DNA from: Agilicoccus flavus
Lineage (GTDB): Bacteria; Actinomycetota; Actinomycetes; Actinomycetales; Dermatophilaceae
DNA length: 64,000 nucleotides
NCBI RefSeq assembly: GCF_014857905.1
Contig: NZ_JACYXE010000008.1
Location: 62,001 to 126,000, forward strand
Direction of reading: 5' to 3'
Shown: piece after piece, positions 26,942 through 35,206 of the stretch
Position numbering within the stretch: the first letter of the stretch is position 1
How the letters are laid out: each line of letters starts with the position of its first letter
Made by a program: the position numbers and the translations under genes
The notes under the pieces: generated by a model
Seen by the model: only the letters and a program-made list of their open reading frames with translations
What the model was told of the DNA's origin: nothing
The model's database searches: none

Positions 26942-27825
26942 CACCGCACCGCGCCCGACGCCGAGCGGAAGTTCGCCCACACGTAGAAGGCCCCGATCGC
27001 CGAGGCGAGGGCGAAGACGACGAACGCCATGACGATCGACTGCTGCGGTTGGTTGAAGGCCTGGAAGTAGTTCGCGATGTCGACGCCGAGCATCGCCGGC
27101 GCGTTCGGGCCCGTGAGGTAGGGGACGGTGAAGGACCCGAGGACGCCGATCGAGGTGAACGTCACCGCGATGACGATGGGCACCGCCGCGATCGGCAGGA
27201 TGATCCCGGCCGCGGTGCGGGCCCGTGAGGCCCCGGCGTCGCGAGCCGCGTCGATGAGCGCGTCGGGCACGGCCTGCACCCCGGAGGTCACCATGAGCAC
27301 GGCGAAGGGGAGCGACGTCCACACCGACCCGATGACGACCGCGGTCTGCGTGTAGGCCCAGACCGGCCCGTCGATGCCGACCTGGGCGAGGACGGTGCGC
27401 ACGAAACCGGTGCCCGAGTAGAACGTGAGGATCGCCCACGAGCCGATGACGACGGGGATGAACATCGGCACGATCGACAGCACGGCGAGCCCCTTGGCCA
27501 GGGCCGAGTCGGAGAACCGTTGATACAGCGCGATCCCGATGGCCAGGACCATGACGATCGCCGTCGAGACGATCGTCACGCCGACCGTCGCCGCGAGGTC
27601 GCTGCGGAAGCGGGGGTTGGACAGGACCTCGGTGTACGCCCCGAGGGTGCCCCACCAGGTCGTCGCCTCGTGCTGATGCTGGCCGATCGCCGCCGTCGTC
27701 GAGTTGAGCCCCCCGAAGTGCCCCAGACTGTAGAGGCCCGCGGTGACGATCGGCAGCCCGACGAAACCCAGGATGAGCAGCATGGGCGGCATCGCCATCG
27801 CGAAGCCGCGTCCCGGCCTACGCAC
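26941..27825 (-). CDS. ABC transporter permease (first subunit)
   Basis: 294 residues with about six helices, beginning MAMPPMLLILGFVGLPIVTAG. A periplasmic loop after the first helix carries HQHEATTWW. The EAA loop reads DALIDAARDAGASRARTA then GIILPIAAVP. It partners the next gene as a heterodimeric membrane channel. GTG 27825 has GGAGGA at five bases. It follows the binding-protein gene by 27 bp. Confidence 0.92.
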   Translation of the reverse strand: MRRPGRGFAMAMPPMLLILGFVGLPIVTAGLYSLGHFGGLNSTTAAIGQHQHEATTWWGTLGAYTEVLSNPRFRSDLAATVGVTIVSTAIVMVLAIGIALYQRFSDSALAKGLAVLSIVPMFIPVVIGSWAILTFYSGTGFVRTVLAQVGIDGPVWAYTQTAVVIGSVWTSLPFAVLMVTSGVQAVPDALIDAARDAGASRARTAAGIILPIAAVPIVIAVTFTSIGVLGSFTVPYLTGPNAPAMLGVDIANYFQAFNQPQQSIVMAFVVFALASAIGAFYVWANFRSASGAVR

Positions 27826-27852
27826 CGGTCCTCCGCCGGCTCGGACGAGGGA

Positions 27853-29037
27853 TCACTGCCCGGGGACCTTCTGGTCCCACTGGTTGTTGAGGTCGTTGGC
27901 GACCTCGGCGTAGTAGGTGGGGCGCATCGTCGTCGGGTCGGTGCCCTCGAACTTCTTCTGCACCTCCGCCGGCAGGCTCGCCAGCGGGGCGACGGGGGTG
28001 CCGGCGATCTCCATCGCGATGTCGGCCTGCGCGGGCGGGGTGAGCAGGTAGGCGAGGAGCTTCTGGGCCGCCTCCTGGTGCGGGCTGTTCTTGGCGACGC
28101 CGAGATAGGACGCTCCGCCGGTGAACGACGGCGCGGTGATCTGGGTGACATCCACGGTGTCGGGGATCTGGCCGTTCGTCTTCGCGGTGACGAACATGTC
28201 GGACCAGACCGGCGCCATGTCGATCTGCCCGGAGGAGAGCAGTTCGAGCACCTGGGAGTTGCCGTTGGGGTAGACGCCCTTGCCATACACGTACGGGTTG
28301 AGGCCCTTGAGCACGGCGAAACCCTTGTCCCACTTGGCCATCGCCGCCTTGTCCACGCTCGTGCGCAGCGCGTTCGCGGACGCCTCGTCCATGTTCGCGT
28401 CTAGCACGGTGGTCGCGAAGGACTGCCCGGAGCCGCCGGACTTCGGCGAGTTGTAGGCGAACCTGCCGGGGTGGGCCTCGACCCAGGCGAGCAGCTCGTC
28501 GAGGGTCTTCGGGGGTGCGTTCACCGTCTTGGTGTCGTAGGCCAGCAGCACCGAGCTGGCGCGGTACGGGACGCCGTGGCCCCGGCCGGCCTCGACCAGG
28601 GTGGGACTCACCTGCGCGAGAGCGGGCAGGGTGTCGGTCCCCTGCGGCACGAGCAGGTCGGAGTCGGCGGCCTGGCTGACGAAGCCGGCGTCGATGACGT
28701 CGAAGCCGACGTCCTTGCCCCCCTTGACGGCCGCGGCGAGCTTGGCGAGGTTCTGCGCGTCGTGCTCGCCGTGCAGGTCGAAGTTGGTCTTGACGGTGAT
28801 GCCCGGGTTCGCCTTGGTGAACCCCGGGATGAGCTTCTTCTCCCACAGGTTCTGGATGTTCGTGTCGGCGCTGATGAGGACGGTGACGGACTGTGCGCCT
28901 CCGCCGGAGGCCCCGCCCGTGGCGGCCGCCTTGTCGTTCTGCACGTCGGAGGAGGACTTGGCGCATCCGGCGACGGCGAGGGGGGCGGCGAGGGCCAGCG
29001 CGAGGGCCAGCGTGCGGGTGGAGCGAGGGAGCGCCAT
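27853..29037 (-). CDS. ABC transporter substrate-binding lipoprotein
   Basis: 394 residues with a lipoprotein signal (basic start, hydrophobic stretch, lipobox AVAGC with lipidated C25), so tethered outside the membrane. The family-1 extracellular solute-binding fold is suggested by VTVLISADTNIQNLWEKK, FDVIDAGFVSQAADSDLLVP and VPYRASSVLLAYDTKTV. The mature N-terminus is a Gly/Ser/Ala linker. Similar proteins bind polyamines, Fe(III), sugars or organophosphates. The ligand is not readable, but the downstream GDPD-IMPase gene points to a glycerophosphodiester. It begins 80 bp after the DeoR gene. Confidence 0.9.
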   Translation of the reverse strand: MALPRSTRTLALALALAAPLAVAGCAKSSSDVQNDKAAATGGASGGGAQSVTVLISADTNIQNLWEKKLIPGFTKANPGITVKTNFDLHGEHDAQNLAKLAAAVKGGKDVGFDVIDAGFVSQAADSDLLVPQGTDTLPALAQVSPTLVEAGRGHGVPYRASSVLLAYDTKTVNAPPKTLDELLAWVEAHPGRFAYNSPKSGGSGQSFATTVLDANMDEASANALRTSVDKAAMAKWDKGFAVLKGLNPYVYGKGVYPNGNSQVLELLSSGQIDMAPVWSDMFVTAKTNGQIPDTVDVTQITAPSFTGGASYLGVAKNSPHQEAAQKLLAYLLTPPAQADIAMEIAGTPVAPLASLPAEVQKKFEGTDPTTMRPTYYAEVANDLNNQWDQKVPGQ

Positions 29038-29117
29038 GGCAGTGTCCGTTTCGTCATCGAGGTGCGTCCGGACGGTCCTCGTGATCGTGGCCGTGCGGCG
29101 CCGGATGGATCGTCAGA

Positions 29118-29936
29118 CTACTCAGGAACGATCATGTTCGACAGTGTTTCGGTCGCACGTGAACCTTGGACGTCGTCGAGGTGAACCTCGAGGCCGCCCC
29201 GCCGCGCGGCGTCGAGGGCGGCGGCGGGAGCCGTCGCGGAGGTGACGAGACCGGCCAGGTCGCTGCCGTCGCACACGCGGCTCGAGCCGCGACCGGGGAA
29301 CTTCGTGGCGTCGGCCACGACGTACGCCCGCGACGCGGCCCGGAGCATCGCGCGCTTGATCGGCACCTCCAGGACCGTGGTGTCCATCACCTGCAGGTCG
29401 CCGTCGCCCCCGGTGCGGATGCCGCTCGTCGAGAGGAACAGCACGTCGGCGTGGACCTGCTCGAGCGCATGCTCGGTGAGGAAGCCGACCATCGAGTGGT
29501 AGTCGCGTCGCACGAGCCCACCGAGCACCATGAGCTCGACGGCCGGGTCGCCGGCGAGCACCGCAGCGGCCGGCAAACTGCTGGTCAGGACGGTGATGCG
29601 GCGTCCACAGAGCGCCTGCGCGATGCGATGGGTGGTCGTGCCGATGTCGAGCAGGACGCTCTGGCCGTCGCGCACGAGGCCGGCCGCGACGCGGGCGATC
29701 GCCTCCTTGGCGTCGGCGTTGACGCCCCGCACGGCGTCGAACGGCTCGTCGTGCTCGTCGATCGGCATCGCTCCGCCGCGGACCCGTCGCAGGAGCCCGG
29801 AGGCGTCGAGTTCCGCGAGGTCCCGCCGCAGGGTGGCCACGCTGGCGTCGACCGACCCGGCCAGGTCGGCCACCGTCGAGGTCCCCCGCGCGCGCAGCGC
29901 GTCGAGGATGAGGTGGTGGCGCTGTTCCCTCAGCAT
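29118..29936 (-). CDS. DeoR/GlpR-family transcriptional regulator
   Basis: 272 residues. The N-terminal winged helix is LILDALRARGTSTVADLAG with VASVATLRRDLAELDASGLL-type recognition, the family signature. The C-terminal domain is the sugar-phosphate-sensing DeoRC fold: LLDIGTTTHRIAQAL, ITVLTSSLPAAAVL, LMVLGGLVRRDYHSMVG, VVADATKFPG. DeoR proteins normally repress and respond to phosphorylated intermediates, for example glycerol-3-phosphate for GlpR. That fits the following transport operon, whose products would raise glycerol- or inositol-phosphate. The ATG overlaps the stop of an upstream 14-codon ORF. An imperfect GAAC-N6-GTTC lies in its last codons, upstream of the binding-protein gene. 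Confidence 0.9.
   Translation of the reverse strand: MLREQRHHLILDALRARGTSTVADLAGSVDASVATLRRDLAELDASGLLRRVRGGAMPIDEHDEPFDAVRGVNADAKEAIARVAAGLVRDGQSVLLDIGTTTHRIAQALCGRRITVLTSSLPAAAVLAGDPAVELMVLGGLVRRDYHSMVGFLTEHALEQVHADVLFLSTSGIRTGGDGDLQVMDTTVLEVPIKRAMLRAASRAYVVADATKFPGRGSSRVCDGSDLAGLVTSATAPAAALDAARRGGLEVHLDDVQGSRATETLSNMIVPE
29126..29139. promoter_or_regulatory. Inverted repeat GAAC-N6-GTTC, weak operator candidate
   Basis: Four-base arms with a six-base spacer, inside the 3' end of the DeoR gene and about 90 bp before the binding-protein start. Short, so it may be chance. Confidence 0.2.
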
Positions 29937-29974
29937 CGCCGAGGGTCCCGCGGTCGTCCGCGTACGCGCGTCAT
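29930..29974 (-). CDS. Candidate leaderless leader peptide before the DeoR gene
   Basis: A 14-codon ORF, MTRVRGRPRDPRRC, whose ATG is exactly the position where transcription should start from TAGCAT (N6 spacing). Its stop TGA lies inside the first five bases of the DeoR ORF (ATGCTGA), an arrangement that would couple translation of the regulator to reading of this peptide. Six of 14 residues are Arg and the last is Cys. The DeoR start itself has no Shine-Dalgarno, which makes coupling plausible. It may simply be a short unconserved reading frame. Confidence 0.45.
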   Translation of the reverse strand: MTRVRGRPRDPRRC

Positions 29975-29980
29975 GGGCTC

Positions 29981-29986
29981 ATGCTA
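29981..29986 (-). promoter_or_regulatory. -10 element of the DeoR-ABC operon
   Basis: TAGCAT on the minus strand, then GAGCCC, then an ATG (29974). The +1 would fall on the A of a short upstream ORF rather than of the regulator. Confidence 0.55.
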
Positions 29987-30036
29987 AACGCGCAGGTTCG
30001 CTCACGAGGGCCGTCGGGCCGAGCCGGGCCCGCACG

Positions 30037-30074
30037 CGCGATGACCCCCACCCCAGGGGGTGAGGGTCGTCGCG
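30037..30074 (-). terminator. Terminator hairpin of aceE
   Basis: About 18-bp stem from CGCGATGACCC to its near-complement, with one T-G pair and one C-A mismatch, 19 bp after the aceE stop. Confidence 0.6.
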
Positions 30075-30093
30075 TGGGCCGGGACGGGCGCGG

Positions 30094-32841
30094 TCAGCTC
30101 TCGCCGCCCGCGTTGCCCGACGCGCCGGCGGTGACGTCGAGGAGGCGGTACTTGTCGATCGCCTCCTGCGCGACGCTCTTGTCGAGCTTGCCCTGGTCGG
30201 CGAGGGCCGAGAGCGTCGCGACGACCATCGACGGTCCGTCGATGTGGAAGAACCGGCGGGCGGCCTGCCGGGTGTCGGAGAAGCCGAAGCCGTCCGCGCC
30301 CAGCGGGTGGTAGTCGCCCGGGACCCACGGGCCGATCTGGTCCTGGACCTCGCGCATGTAGTCGGAGGTCGCGACGACCGGGCCCGGAGCGTCCTGCAGC
30401 TTCTGCGTCACGTACGGGACCCGCGGCGTCGAGGTCGGGTCGAGGAGGTGGTCCTCGTCGCACGCCATGGCCTCGCGGCGCAGCTCGGTCCACGAGGTCA
30501 CCGACCACACGTCGGCCTGGACGCCCCAGTCGTCGGCGAGGAGCTTCTGCGCCTCGAGCGCCCACGGCACGCCCACGCCCGACGCGAGGAGCTGGGCGCG
30601 CAGCTTCGCGTCCTTCTTCTGCGCCGGCTTGAGCAGGTACATGCCCTTCTTGATGCCCTCGACGTCGACGTCGTCGGGCTGAGCGGGCTGCTGCAACGGC
30701 TCGTTGTAGACGGTGATGTAGTAGATGACGTCCTCGTCCTGCGCGAACATGCGCTGGAGTCCGTCCTCGACGATGTGCGCGATCTCGTAGCCGTAGGCCG
30801 GGTCGTACTGGACGACCGCGGGGTTCGTGGCCGCGAGGATCGGGCTGTGGCCGTCCATGTGCTGCAGGCCCTCGCCCGCGAGCGTCGTGCGCCCCGCGGT
30901 GGCCCCGATGAGGAACCCGCGGGCCATCTGGTCGGCCGCCGCCCAGATGCTGTCGCCGGTCCGCTGGAAGCCGAACATCGAGTAGAAGACGTACACGGGC
31001 AGCATCGGCTCCCCGTGCGTCGAGTACGACGTTCCGGCCGCGGTGAACGCCGCCACGGAGCCGGCCTCGTTGATGCCGAGGTGCAGCATCTGACCCTGCG
31101 GCGACTCGCGGTAGGCGAGCATGAGCTCGGCGTCGACGGACGTGTAGTTCTGCCCGTGCGGGTTGTAGATCTTGCTCGTCGGGAAGAAGCTGTCCATCCC
31201 GAAGGTGCGGGCCTCGTCGGGGATGATCGGCACGACGCGCTTGCCGAACTCCTTGTCGCGCATGAGCTCCTTGAGCAGGCGCACGAACGCCATCGTCGTC
31301 GCGACCTGCTGCTTGCCCGACCCCTTCTTGAGGGTCTTGTACGCGTTGTGGTCGGGCAGGTGGATGGCCGTGCTCGACTTCCGCCGCTCCGGCACGTGAC
31401 CGCCGAGCTTGGCGCGCCGCTCCTGCATGTACGCGATGCGCTCGTCGTCGGCCCCCGGGTGGTAGTAGGGGGGCTGGTACGGGTCGGCCTCGAGCGTCTC
31501 GTCGCTGATCGGGATCTGCAGCGTGTCGCGCAGCGCCTTGAGGTCGTCGAGCGCGAGCTTCTTCATCTGGTGGGTCGCGTTGCGGCCGGCGAAGTGCGAG
31601 CCGAGGGTGTAGCCCTTGATCGTGTGGGCGAGGATGACCGTCGGCTGCCCGGTGTGGTTGGCCGCGCGCTCGTAGGCCGCGTACACCTTGTGGTAGTCGT
31701 GGCCGCCGCGCTTGAGGCGCCACCAGATGTCCTCGTCGCTCCAGTTCTCGACGAGCTTGCGCGTGCGCGGGTCCCGGCCGAAGAAGTTGTCGCGGATGTA
31801 GGCGCCGTCGTTGGCCCGGAAGGTCTGGTAGTCGCCGTCGGGCGTGCTGTTCATGAGGTGCACGAGGGCGCCCTGGCTGTCGGCGGCGAGCAGGTCGTCC
31901 CAGCCGCGGCCCCAGATCACCTTGATGACGTTCCAGCCCGCGCCGCGGAACTGGGCCTCGAGTTCCTGGATGATCTTGCCGTTACCGCGGACCGGGCCGT
32001 CGAGGCGCTGCAGGTTGCAGTTGATGACGAAGTTGAGGTTGTCGAGCTCCTCGAACGCCGCGATCTGCAGCGCGCCGCGGCTCTCGACCTCGTCCATCTC
32101 GCCGTCACCGAGGAACGCCCAGACCTGCTGGTCACTGCAGTCCTTGATGCCGCGGTTGGTCAGGTACTTGTTGAACTGCGCCTGGTAGATCGCGTTGATC
32201 GGGCCGATGCCCATCGACACGGTCGGGAACTGCCAGAAGTCCTGCATGAGGCGGGGGTGCGGGTAGCTCGGCAGCGCCACCGGCTTGCCGTCGACGACGT
32301 GGCTGTGCTCCTGGCGGAACCCGTCGAGCTGCGTCTCGTCGAGACGGCCCTCGAGGTAGGCGCGGGCGTACATGCCGGGGGCCGCGTGACCCTGGAAGAA
32401 GATCTGGTCGCCGCCGCCCGGGTGGTCCTGACCCCGGAAGAAGTGGTTCATGCCCACCTCGTAGAGGGTGGCCGCGGACGCGTAGGTGGAGATGTGGCCG
32501 CCCACGCCGATGCCGGGCCGCTGGGCCCGGTGCACGAGCACCGCGGCGTTCCAGCGGATGAGTCGGCGGAACGCGCGCTCCATCTCCTCGTCGCCCGGGA
32601 ACCAGGGCTCCTGCTCGAGGGGGATGGTGTTGATGTAGTCCGTCGTCGTCGACGACGGCAGACCGACCTGGCGCTCCCGCGCGTGCTGCATGAGGCGGAG
32701 CATGAGGTAACGGACACGCTGCTGACCCGATTCGTCGAGCACCGCCTCCATCGAGTCGAGCCACTCCTGCGTCTCGTCCGGGTCGATGTCGGGAAGCCTG
32801 CTCGGGAGGCCGTTGATGATCGGCGAATCCTCGCGTCGCAC
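30094..32841 (-). CDS. aceE: Pyruvate dehydrogenase E1 component (homodimeric)
   Basis: 915 residues, the single-chain E1 typical of actinobacteria and enterobacteria. With thiamine diphosphate it decarboxylates pyruvate and acetylates the lipoyl groups of E2, feeding the TCA cycle. The ThDP motif is [18 protein letters not shown], ending [35 protein letters not shown] and [16 protein letters not shown] at the N-terminus, and the pyrimidine-binding region with [20 protein letters not shown], are all characteristic. Start taken as GTG 32841; the Shine-Dalgarno is weak (AAGGG 7-8 bases away). Flanked by fdhD upstream. E2 and E3 genes are not in the window. Confidence 0.96.
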   Translation of the reverse strand: MRREDSPIINGLPSRLPDIDPDETQEWLDSMEAVLDESGQQRVRYLMLRLMQHARERQVGLPSSTTTDYINTIPLEQEPWFPGDEEMERAFRRLIRWNAAVLVHRAQRPGIGVGGHISTYASAATLYEVGMNHFFRGQDHPGGGDQIFFQGHAAPGMYARAYLEGRLDETQLDGFRQEHSHVVDGKPVALPSYPHPRLMQDFWQFPTVSMGIGPINAIYQAQFNKYLTNRGIKDCSDQQVWAFLGDGEMDEVESRGALQIAAFEELDNLNFVINCNLQRLDGPVRGNGKIIQELEAQFRGAGWNVIKVIWGRGWDDLLAADSQGALVHLMNSTPDGDYQTFRANDGAYIRDNFFGRDPRTRKLVENWSDEDIWWRLKRGGHDYHKVYAAYERAANHTGQPTVILAHTIKGYTLGSHFAGRNATHQMKKLALDDLKALRDTLQIPISDETLEADPYQPPYYHPGADDERIAYMQERRAKLGGHVPERRKSSTAIHLPDHNAYKTLKKGSGKQQVATTMAFVRLLKELMRDKEFGKRVVPIIPDEARTFGMDSFFPTSKIYNPHGQNYTSVDAELMLAYRESPQGQMLHLGINEAGSVAAFTAAGTSYSTHGEPMLPVYVFYSMFGFQRTGDSIWAAADQMARGFLIGATAGRTTLAGEGLQHMDGHSPILAATNPAVVQYDPAYGYEIAHIVEDGLQRMFAQDEDVIYYITVYNEPLQQPAQPDDVDVEGIKKGMYLLKPAQKKDAKLRAQLLASGVGVPWALEAQKLLADDWGVQADVWSVTSWTELRREAMACDEDHLLDPTSTPRVPYVTQKLQDAPGPVVATSDYMREVQDQIGPWVPGDYHPLGADGFGFSDTRQAARRFFHIDGPSMVVATLSALADQGKLDKSVAQEAIDKYRLLDVTAGASGNAGGES

Positions 32842-32916
32842 GGTGGTGCCCTTCCTGCCGATGTGGGTCTGATCGGTGTCGACGCCCGGGGTGCCGTGCG
32901 CCCCGGCCGTCGTGGG

Positions 32917-32933
32917 ACCGGCGAGACGCCGGT
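32917..32933 (-). terminator. Hairpin between fdhD and aceE
   Basis: Perfect 7-bp arms ACCGGCG/CGCCGGT with a three-base loop, between the fdhD stop and the aceE start; a possible terminator or part of the aceE leader. Confidence 0.35.
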
Positions 32934-32993
32934 ACCGCGGGATTCATCTTGTCACCGTCGGGGCGCCCGCGAGGCGATCGGGGGTGACCGGGC

Positions 32994-33842
32994 TCACGTC
33001 CCGGACCGGATGCGGTGCCCTCCGGCGTAGACGGTGCCGCGGCCGGCGCGGACGAAGCCGACGAGCGTCATCCCCACCTCGCGGGCCAGGTCGACGGACA
33101 TGGCGGTCGTGGCCGACACGGACACGAGCGCGGGGATGCCGGCGAGCGCGGCCTTCTGCGTGATCTCGAAGCCGGCCCGCCCGCTGACGACGAGCACGTG
33201 CCCGGTCAGCGGCAGTGCGCCGCGGCGCACCGCGTCGCCGACGACCTTGTCGACCGCGTTGTGCCGGCCCACGTCCTCCCGCAGGCAGACGACCTCGCCG
33301 GCGGCGTCGACGAGCGCGGCGGCGTGGGTGCCGCCCGTCGCGTCGAAGCGCCGCTGCCGCGGGCGCATCAGGTCGGGCAGGGCGAGCAGCGTCCGGGGGT
33401 CGAGGACGAGGGGGTCGGCGGCGATGTCCGTGCCGCCCCGCCGGGCCACGGCCGCGACGGTGTCGGCGCCGCACACGCCGCAGGCGCTCGAGACGGGGCG
33501 ATCGCGGGCGACGTCGGGCGGCAGGGTCACGCCGGGGGCGAGGGTGACGTCGAGCGTGTTGTACGTGGGCAGGCCGTCGGGCCCGCGGTCCCCGCACGGG
33601 CGGACGCTCGCCACGTCCGCGGGGGAGGTCAGCCCGGCCTCGGCCGCGAGCCATCCGAGCGCGAGGTCGACGTCGTCGCCGGGGGTGCGCATCGTCATGA
33701 CGACGTCGGCCCCGTCCACCCGGATCTGCAGCGGCTCCTCGACGACGACCCGATCGACGCCCCGGACCGACGTCGCGGGCCCGGCCGGGTCGGCCCCGAG
33801 CTCGAACCGGAGGGCAGGGGTGCGGCGGGTCGCGCGCTCCAC
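32994..33842 (-). CDS. fdhD: Formate dehydrogenase accessory sulfurtransferase
   Basis: 282 residues. FdhD moves sulfur from a cysteine desulfurase onto the molybdenum cofactor of formate dehydrogenase. The CxxC pair is in SSACGVCGAD. REDVGRHNAVDKVVG and VSGRAGFEITQKAALAGIP are family blocks, and the C-terminus has LVGFVRAGRGTVYAGGHRI. GTG 33842 gives a normal length (E. coli FdhD 277) and GGAGGAG lies just upstream, though close to the start. An in-frame ATG at 33965 would add 41 unlikely Pro/His-rich residues. No formate dehydrogenase is in the window, so its client is elsewhere. Confidence 0.92.
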   Translation of the reverse strand: MERATRRTPALRFELGADPAGPATSVRGVDRVVVEEPLQIRVDGADVVMTMRTPGDDVDLALGWLAAEAGLTSPADVASVRPCGDRGPDGLPTYNTLDVTLAPGVTLPPDVARDRPVSSACGVCGADTVAAVARRGGTDIAADPLVLDPRTLLALPDLMRPRQRRFDATGGTHAAALVDAAGEVVCLREDVGRHNAVDKVVGDAVRRGALPLTGHVLVVSGRAGFEITQKAALAGIPALVSVSATTAMSVDLAREVGMTLVGFVRAGRGTVYAGGHRIRSGT

Positions 33843-33999
33843 GTCTCCTCCAGGGATGTCGTTGCCGGGCGGCGGGGCACCGGCCGCCTGCCCCACAGGG
33901 TGGCACGGCGCCTCCGAGACGCGTCCGAGGAGGGGGTGGACCCGGTGTCGGGTGGGGTGCCGCACCGCCCGTGTCCGGCCCGCCTGTTTGCCAATTGCC

Positions 34000-34051
34000 G
34001 CCGAACACGCTGGACTGAGGTCTGGAGACTTGTCGACCCGGGCCGAACACG
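34000..34051 (+). repeat. Two 10-bp direct repeats GCCGAACACG before the DUF3052 gene
   Basis: Copies at 34000-34009 and 34042-34051, 42 bp (four helical turns) apart, in the fdhD/DUF3052 divergent region. Possible regulator sites. Confidence 0.3.
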
Positions 34052-34081
34052 GACGCCCGGATGCTGGGGAGGTTGGAACGC

Positions 34082-34504
34082 GTGGTTGAGACCGCGTCCC
34101 ACGGCACGGCCGTGGCGAAGCTGGGGTTCGGAGCGGGTCAGGTCGTGCTCGAGCTCGGGTACGACGACGACGTCGACGAGGACGTCCGCGCCCAGGTGGC
34201 CGAGACGATCCAGGGCGACCTCGAGGACGAGGACTACGGCGACGTCGTCGACGCGGTGCTCATCTGGTGGCGCGAGGACGACGGCGACCTCACCGACGCC
34301 CTCGTCGACGCGCTCGCGACCCTGGAGGACCAGGGGTTCATCGTCCTCGTCACCCCCAAGGTGGGCCGGTCCGGCGAGGTCGACCCGAGCGACGTCGCCG
34401 AGGCCGCGGACACCGCCGGACTCAACGCGGCCGCGAGCATCAACCTCACGAGCGACTGGTCGGCCACCCGGCTCGTCGCCCCGAAGACGACCGCGCGCCG
34501 CTGA
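34082..34504 (+). CDS. DUF3052 family protein
   Basis: 140 residues, acidic, recognised as the actinobacterial DUF3052 family from KLGFGAGQVVLELGYDDDVD, DAVLIWWREDDGDLTDALVD and the end SDWSATRLVAPK. The function is unknown. In mycobacteria this family also lies between aceE and ahpE, so the neighbourhood is conserved. No membrane segment. GTG 34082 is chosen because GGGGAGG ends ten bases upstream; an ATG at 34061 sits before that site. It is followed 52 bp later by ahpE, which has its own -10. Confidence 0.85.
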   Translation: MVETASHGTAVAKLGFGAGQVVLELGYDDDVDEDVRAQVAETIQGDLEDEDYGDVVDAVLIWWREDDGDLTDALVDALATLEDQGFIVLVTPKVGRSGEVDPSDVAEAADTAGLNAAASINLTSDWSATRLVAPKTTARR

Positions 34505-34543
34505 CGACGACCCTGCCCCCGGGCATGTCGGGTTCCGCGCTGG

Positions 34544-34549
34544 CAGAAT
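34544..34549 (+). promoter_or_regulatory. -10 element of ahpE (leaderless-type)
   Basis: CAGAAT, seven bases before ATG 34557; favours this ATG over the in-frame ATG at 34548, which overlaps the hexamer. Confidence 0.45.
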
Positions 34550-34556
34550 GTCGGCC

Positions 34557-35033
34557 ATGACCACCTCCGCTCCCACGGTCGGCGACCGGCTCCCCGAGTT
34601 CGCGCTGCCCGACCAGTACGGCAAGACGGTCACGCTGTCCGGCCTGCGGGACGGGCGGGGCGTCCTCGTCGTGTTCGTCCCGTTCGCGTTCTCGGGGATC
34701 TGCACGGGGGAGCTCGAGGAGATCCGCGACGACCTCGGCTCGTACCAGAACGAGCACGTGCAGGTGGTGGCGGTGTCGTGCGACCCGATGTTCTCGCTGC
34801 GGGCGTGGGACGACCGGGAGGGCTTCTTCTTCCCGCTGCTCTCCGACTTCTGGCCGCACGGAAAGGTGGCCCGGCAGTACGGCGTCTTCGACGAGGCGCG
34901 CGGGTTCGCCCACCGCGGCACCTTTTTCTGCGACCCCGACGGCGTCACGCGGTGGTCCCTCGTCAACGAGCCCGGTCAGGCGCGGGACTTCTCCGGCTTC
35001 CACGCCACCCTCGCGGAGATCGTCGGCGCGTGA
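34557..35033 (+). CDS. ahpE: Peroxiredoxin (AhpE type)
   Basis: 158-residue thioredoxin-fold peroxidase that reduces H2O2, organic peroxides or peroxynitrite. The peroxidatic Cys is C49 in FVPFAFSGICTGE, the AhpE form of the PxxxTxxC motif. Further Cys are C75 (AVSCDPMFSLRAW) and C125 (TFFCDPDG); AhpE is generally treated as 1-Cys, reduced by mycoredoxin or mycothiol in actinomycetes. FPLLSDFWPHG is the usual resolving-loop region. The ATG is fixed by the upstream -10. Confidence 0.93.
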   Translation: MTTSAPTVGDRLPEFALPDQYGKTVTLSGLRDGRGVLVVFVPFAFSGICTGELEEIRDDLGSYQNEHVQVVAVSCDPMFSLRAWDDREGFFFPLLSDFWPHGKVARQYGVFDEARGFAHRGTFFCDPDGVTRWSLVNEPGQARDFSGFHATLAEIVGA

Positions 35034-35098
35034 GCCCCGCCGTGGTTGCGCCGGCCGCGCGCCCGCCGGACGGCGGCCTCCGGCCCGTCCCGTGATGG

Positions 35099-35104
35099 CA
35101 CAAT
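35099..35104 (+). promoter_or_regulatory. -10 element of tRNA-Val and the nif3 operon
   Basis: CACAAT; predicted start near 35111, 22 bases before the mature tRNA. The only obvious promoter for the four downstream genes as well. Confidence 0.4.
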
Positions 35105-35132
35105 GGGCAGCCGGCGCGCCCGAGGGCGTCCG

Positions 35133-35205
35133 GGGCCTGTAGCTCAGTTGGTAGAGCACCGCGTTTACACCGCGGGTGTCGTCGGTTCGAGGCCGGCCGG
35201 GCCCA
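35133..35205 (+). tRNA. tRNA-Val (TAC)
   Basis: 73-nt cloverleaf: acceptor GGGCCTG/CGGGCCC, D-arm AGCTCAGTTGGTAGAGC, anticodon stem CCGCG/CGCGG with loop TTTACAC, T-arm GTCGG-TTCGAGG-CCGGC, discriminator A. No encoded CCA (CATG follows). Confidence 0.96.
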
Positions 35206-35206
35206 C

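Noticed and set aside
30244-33030. 928-codon open frame antisense to aceE
   Set aside because: Same GC effect; low-complexity Val/Asp/Arg-rich translation over a clear E1 gene.
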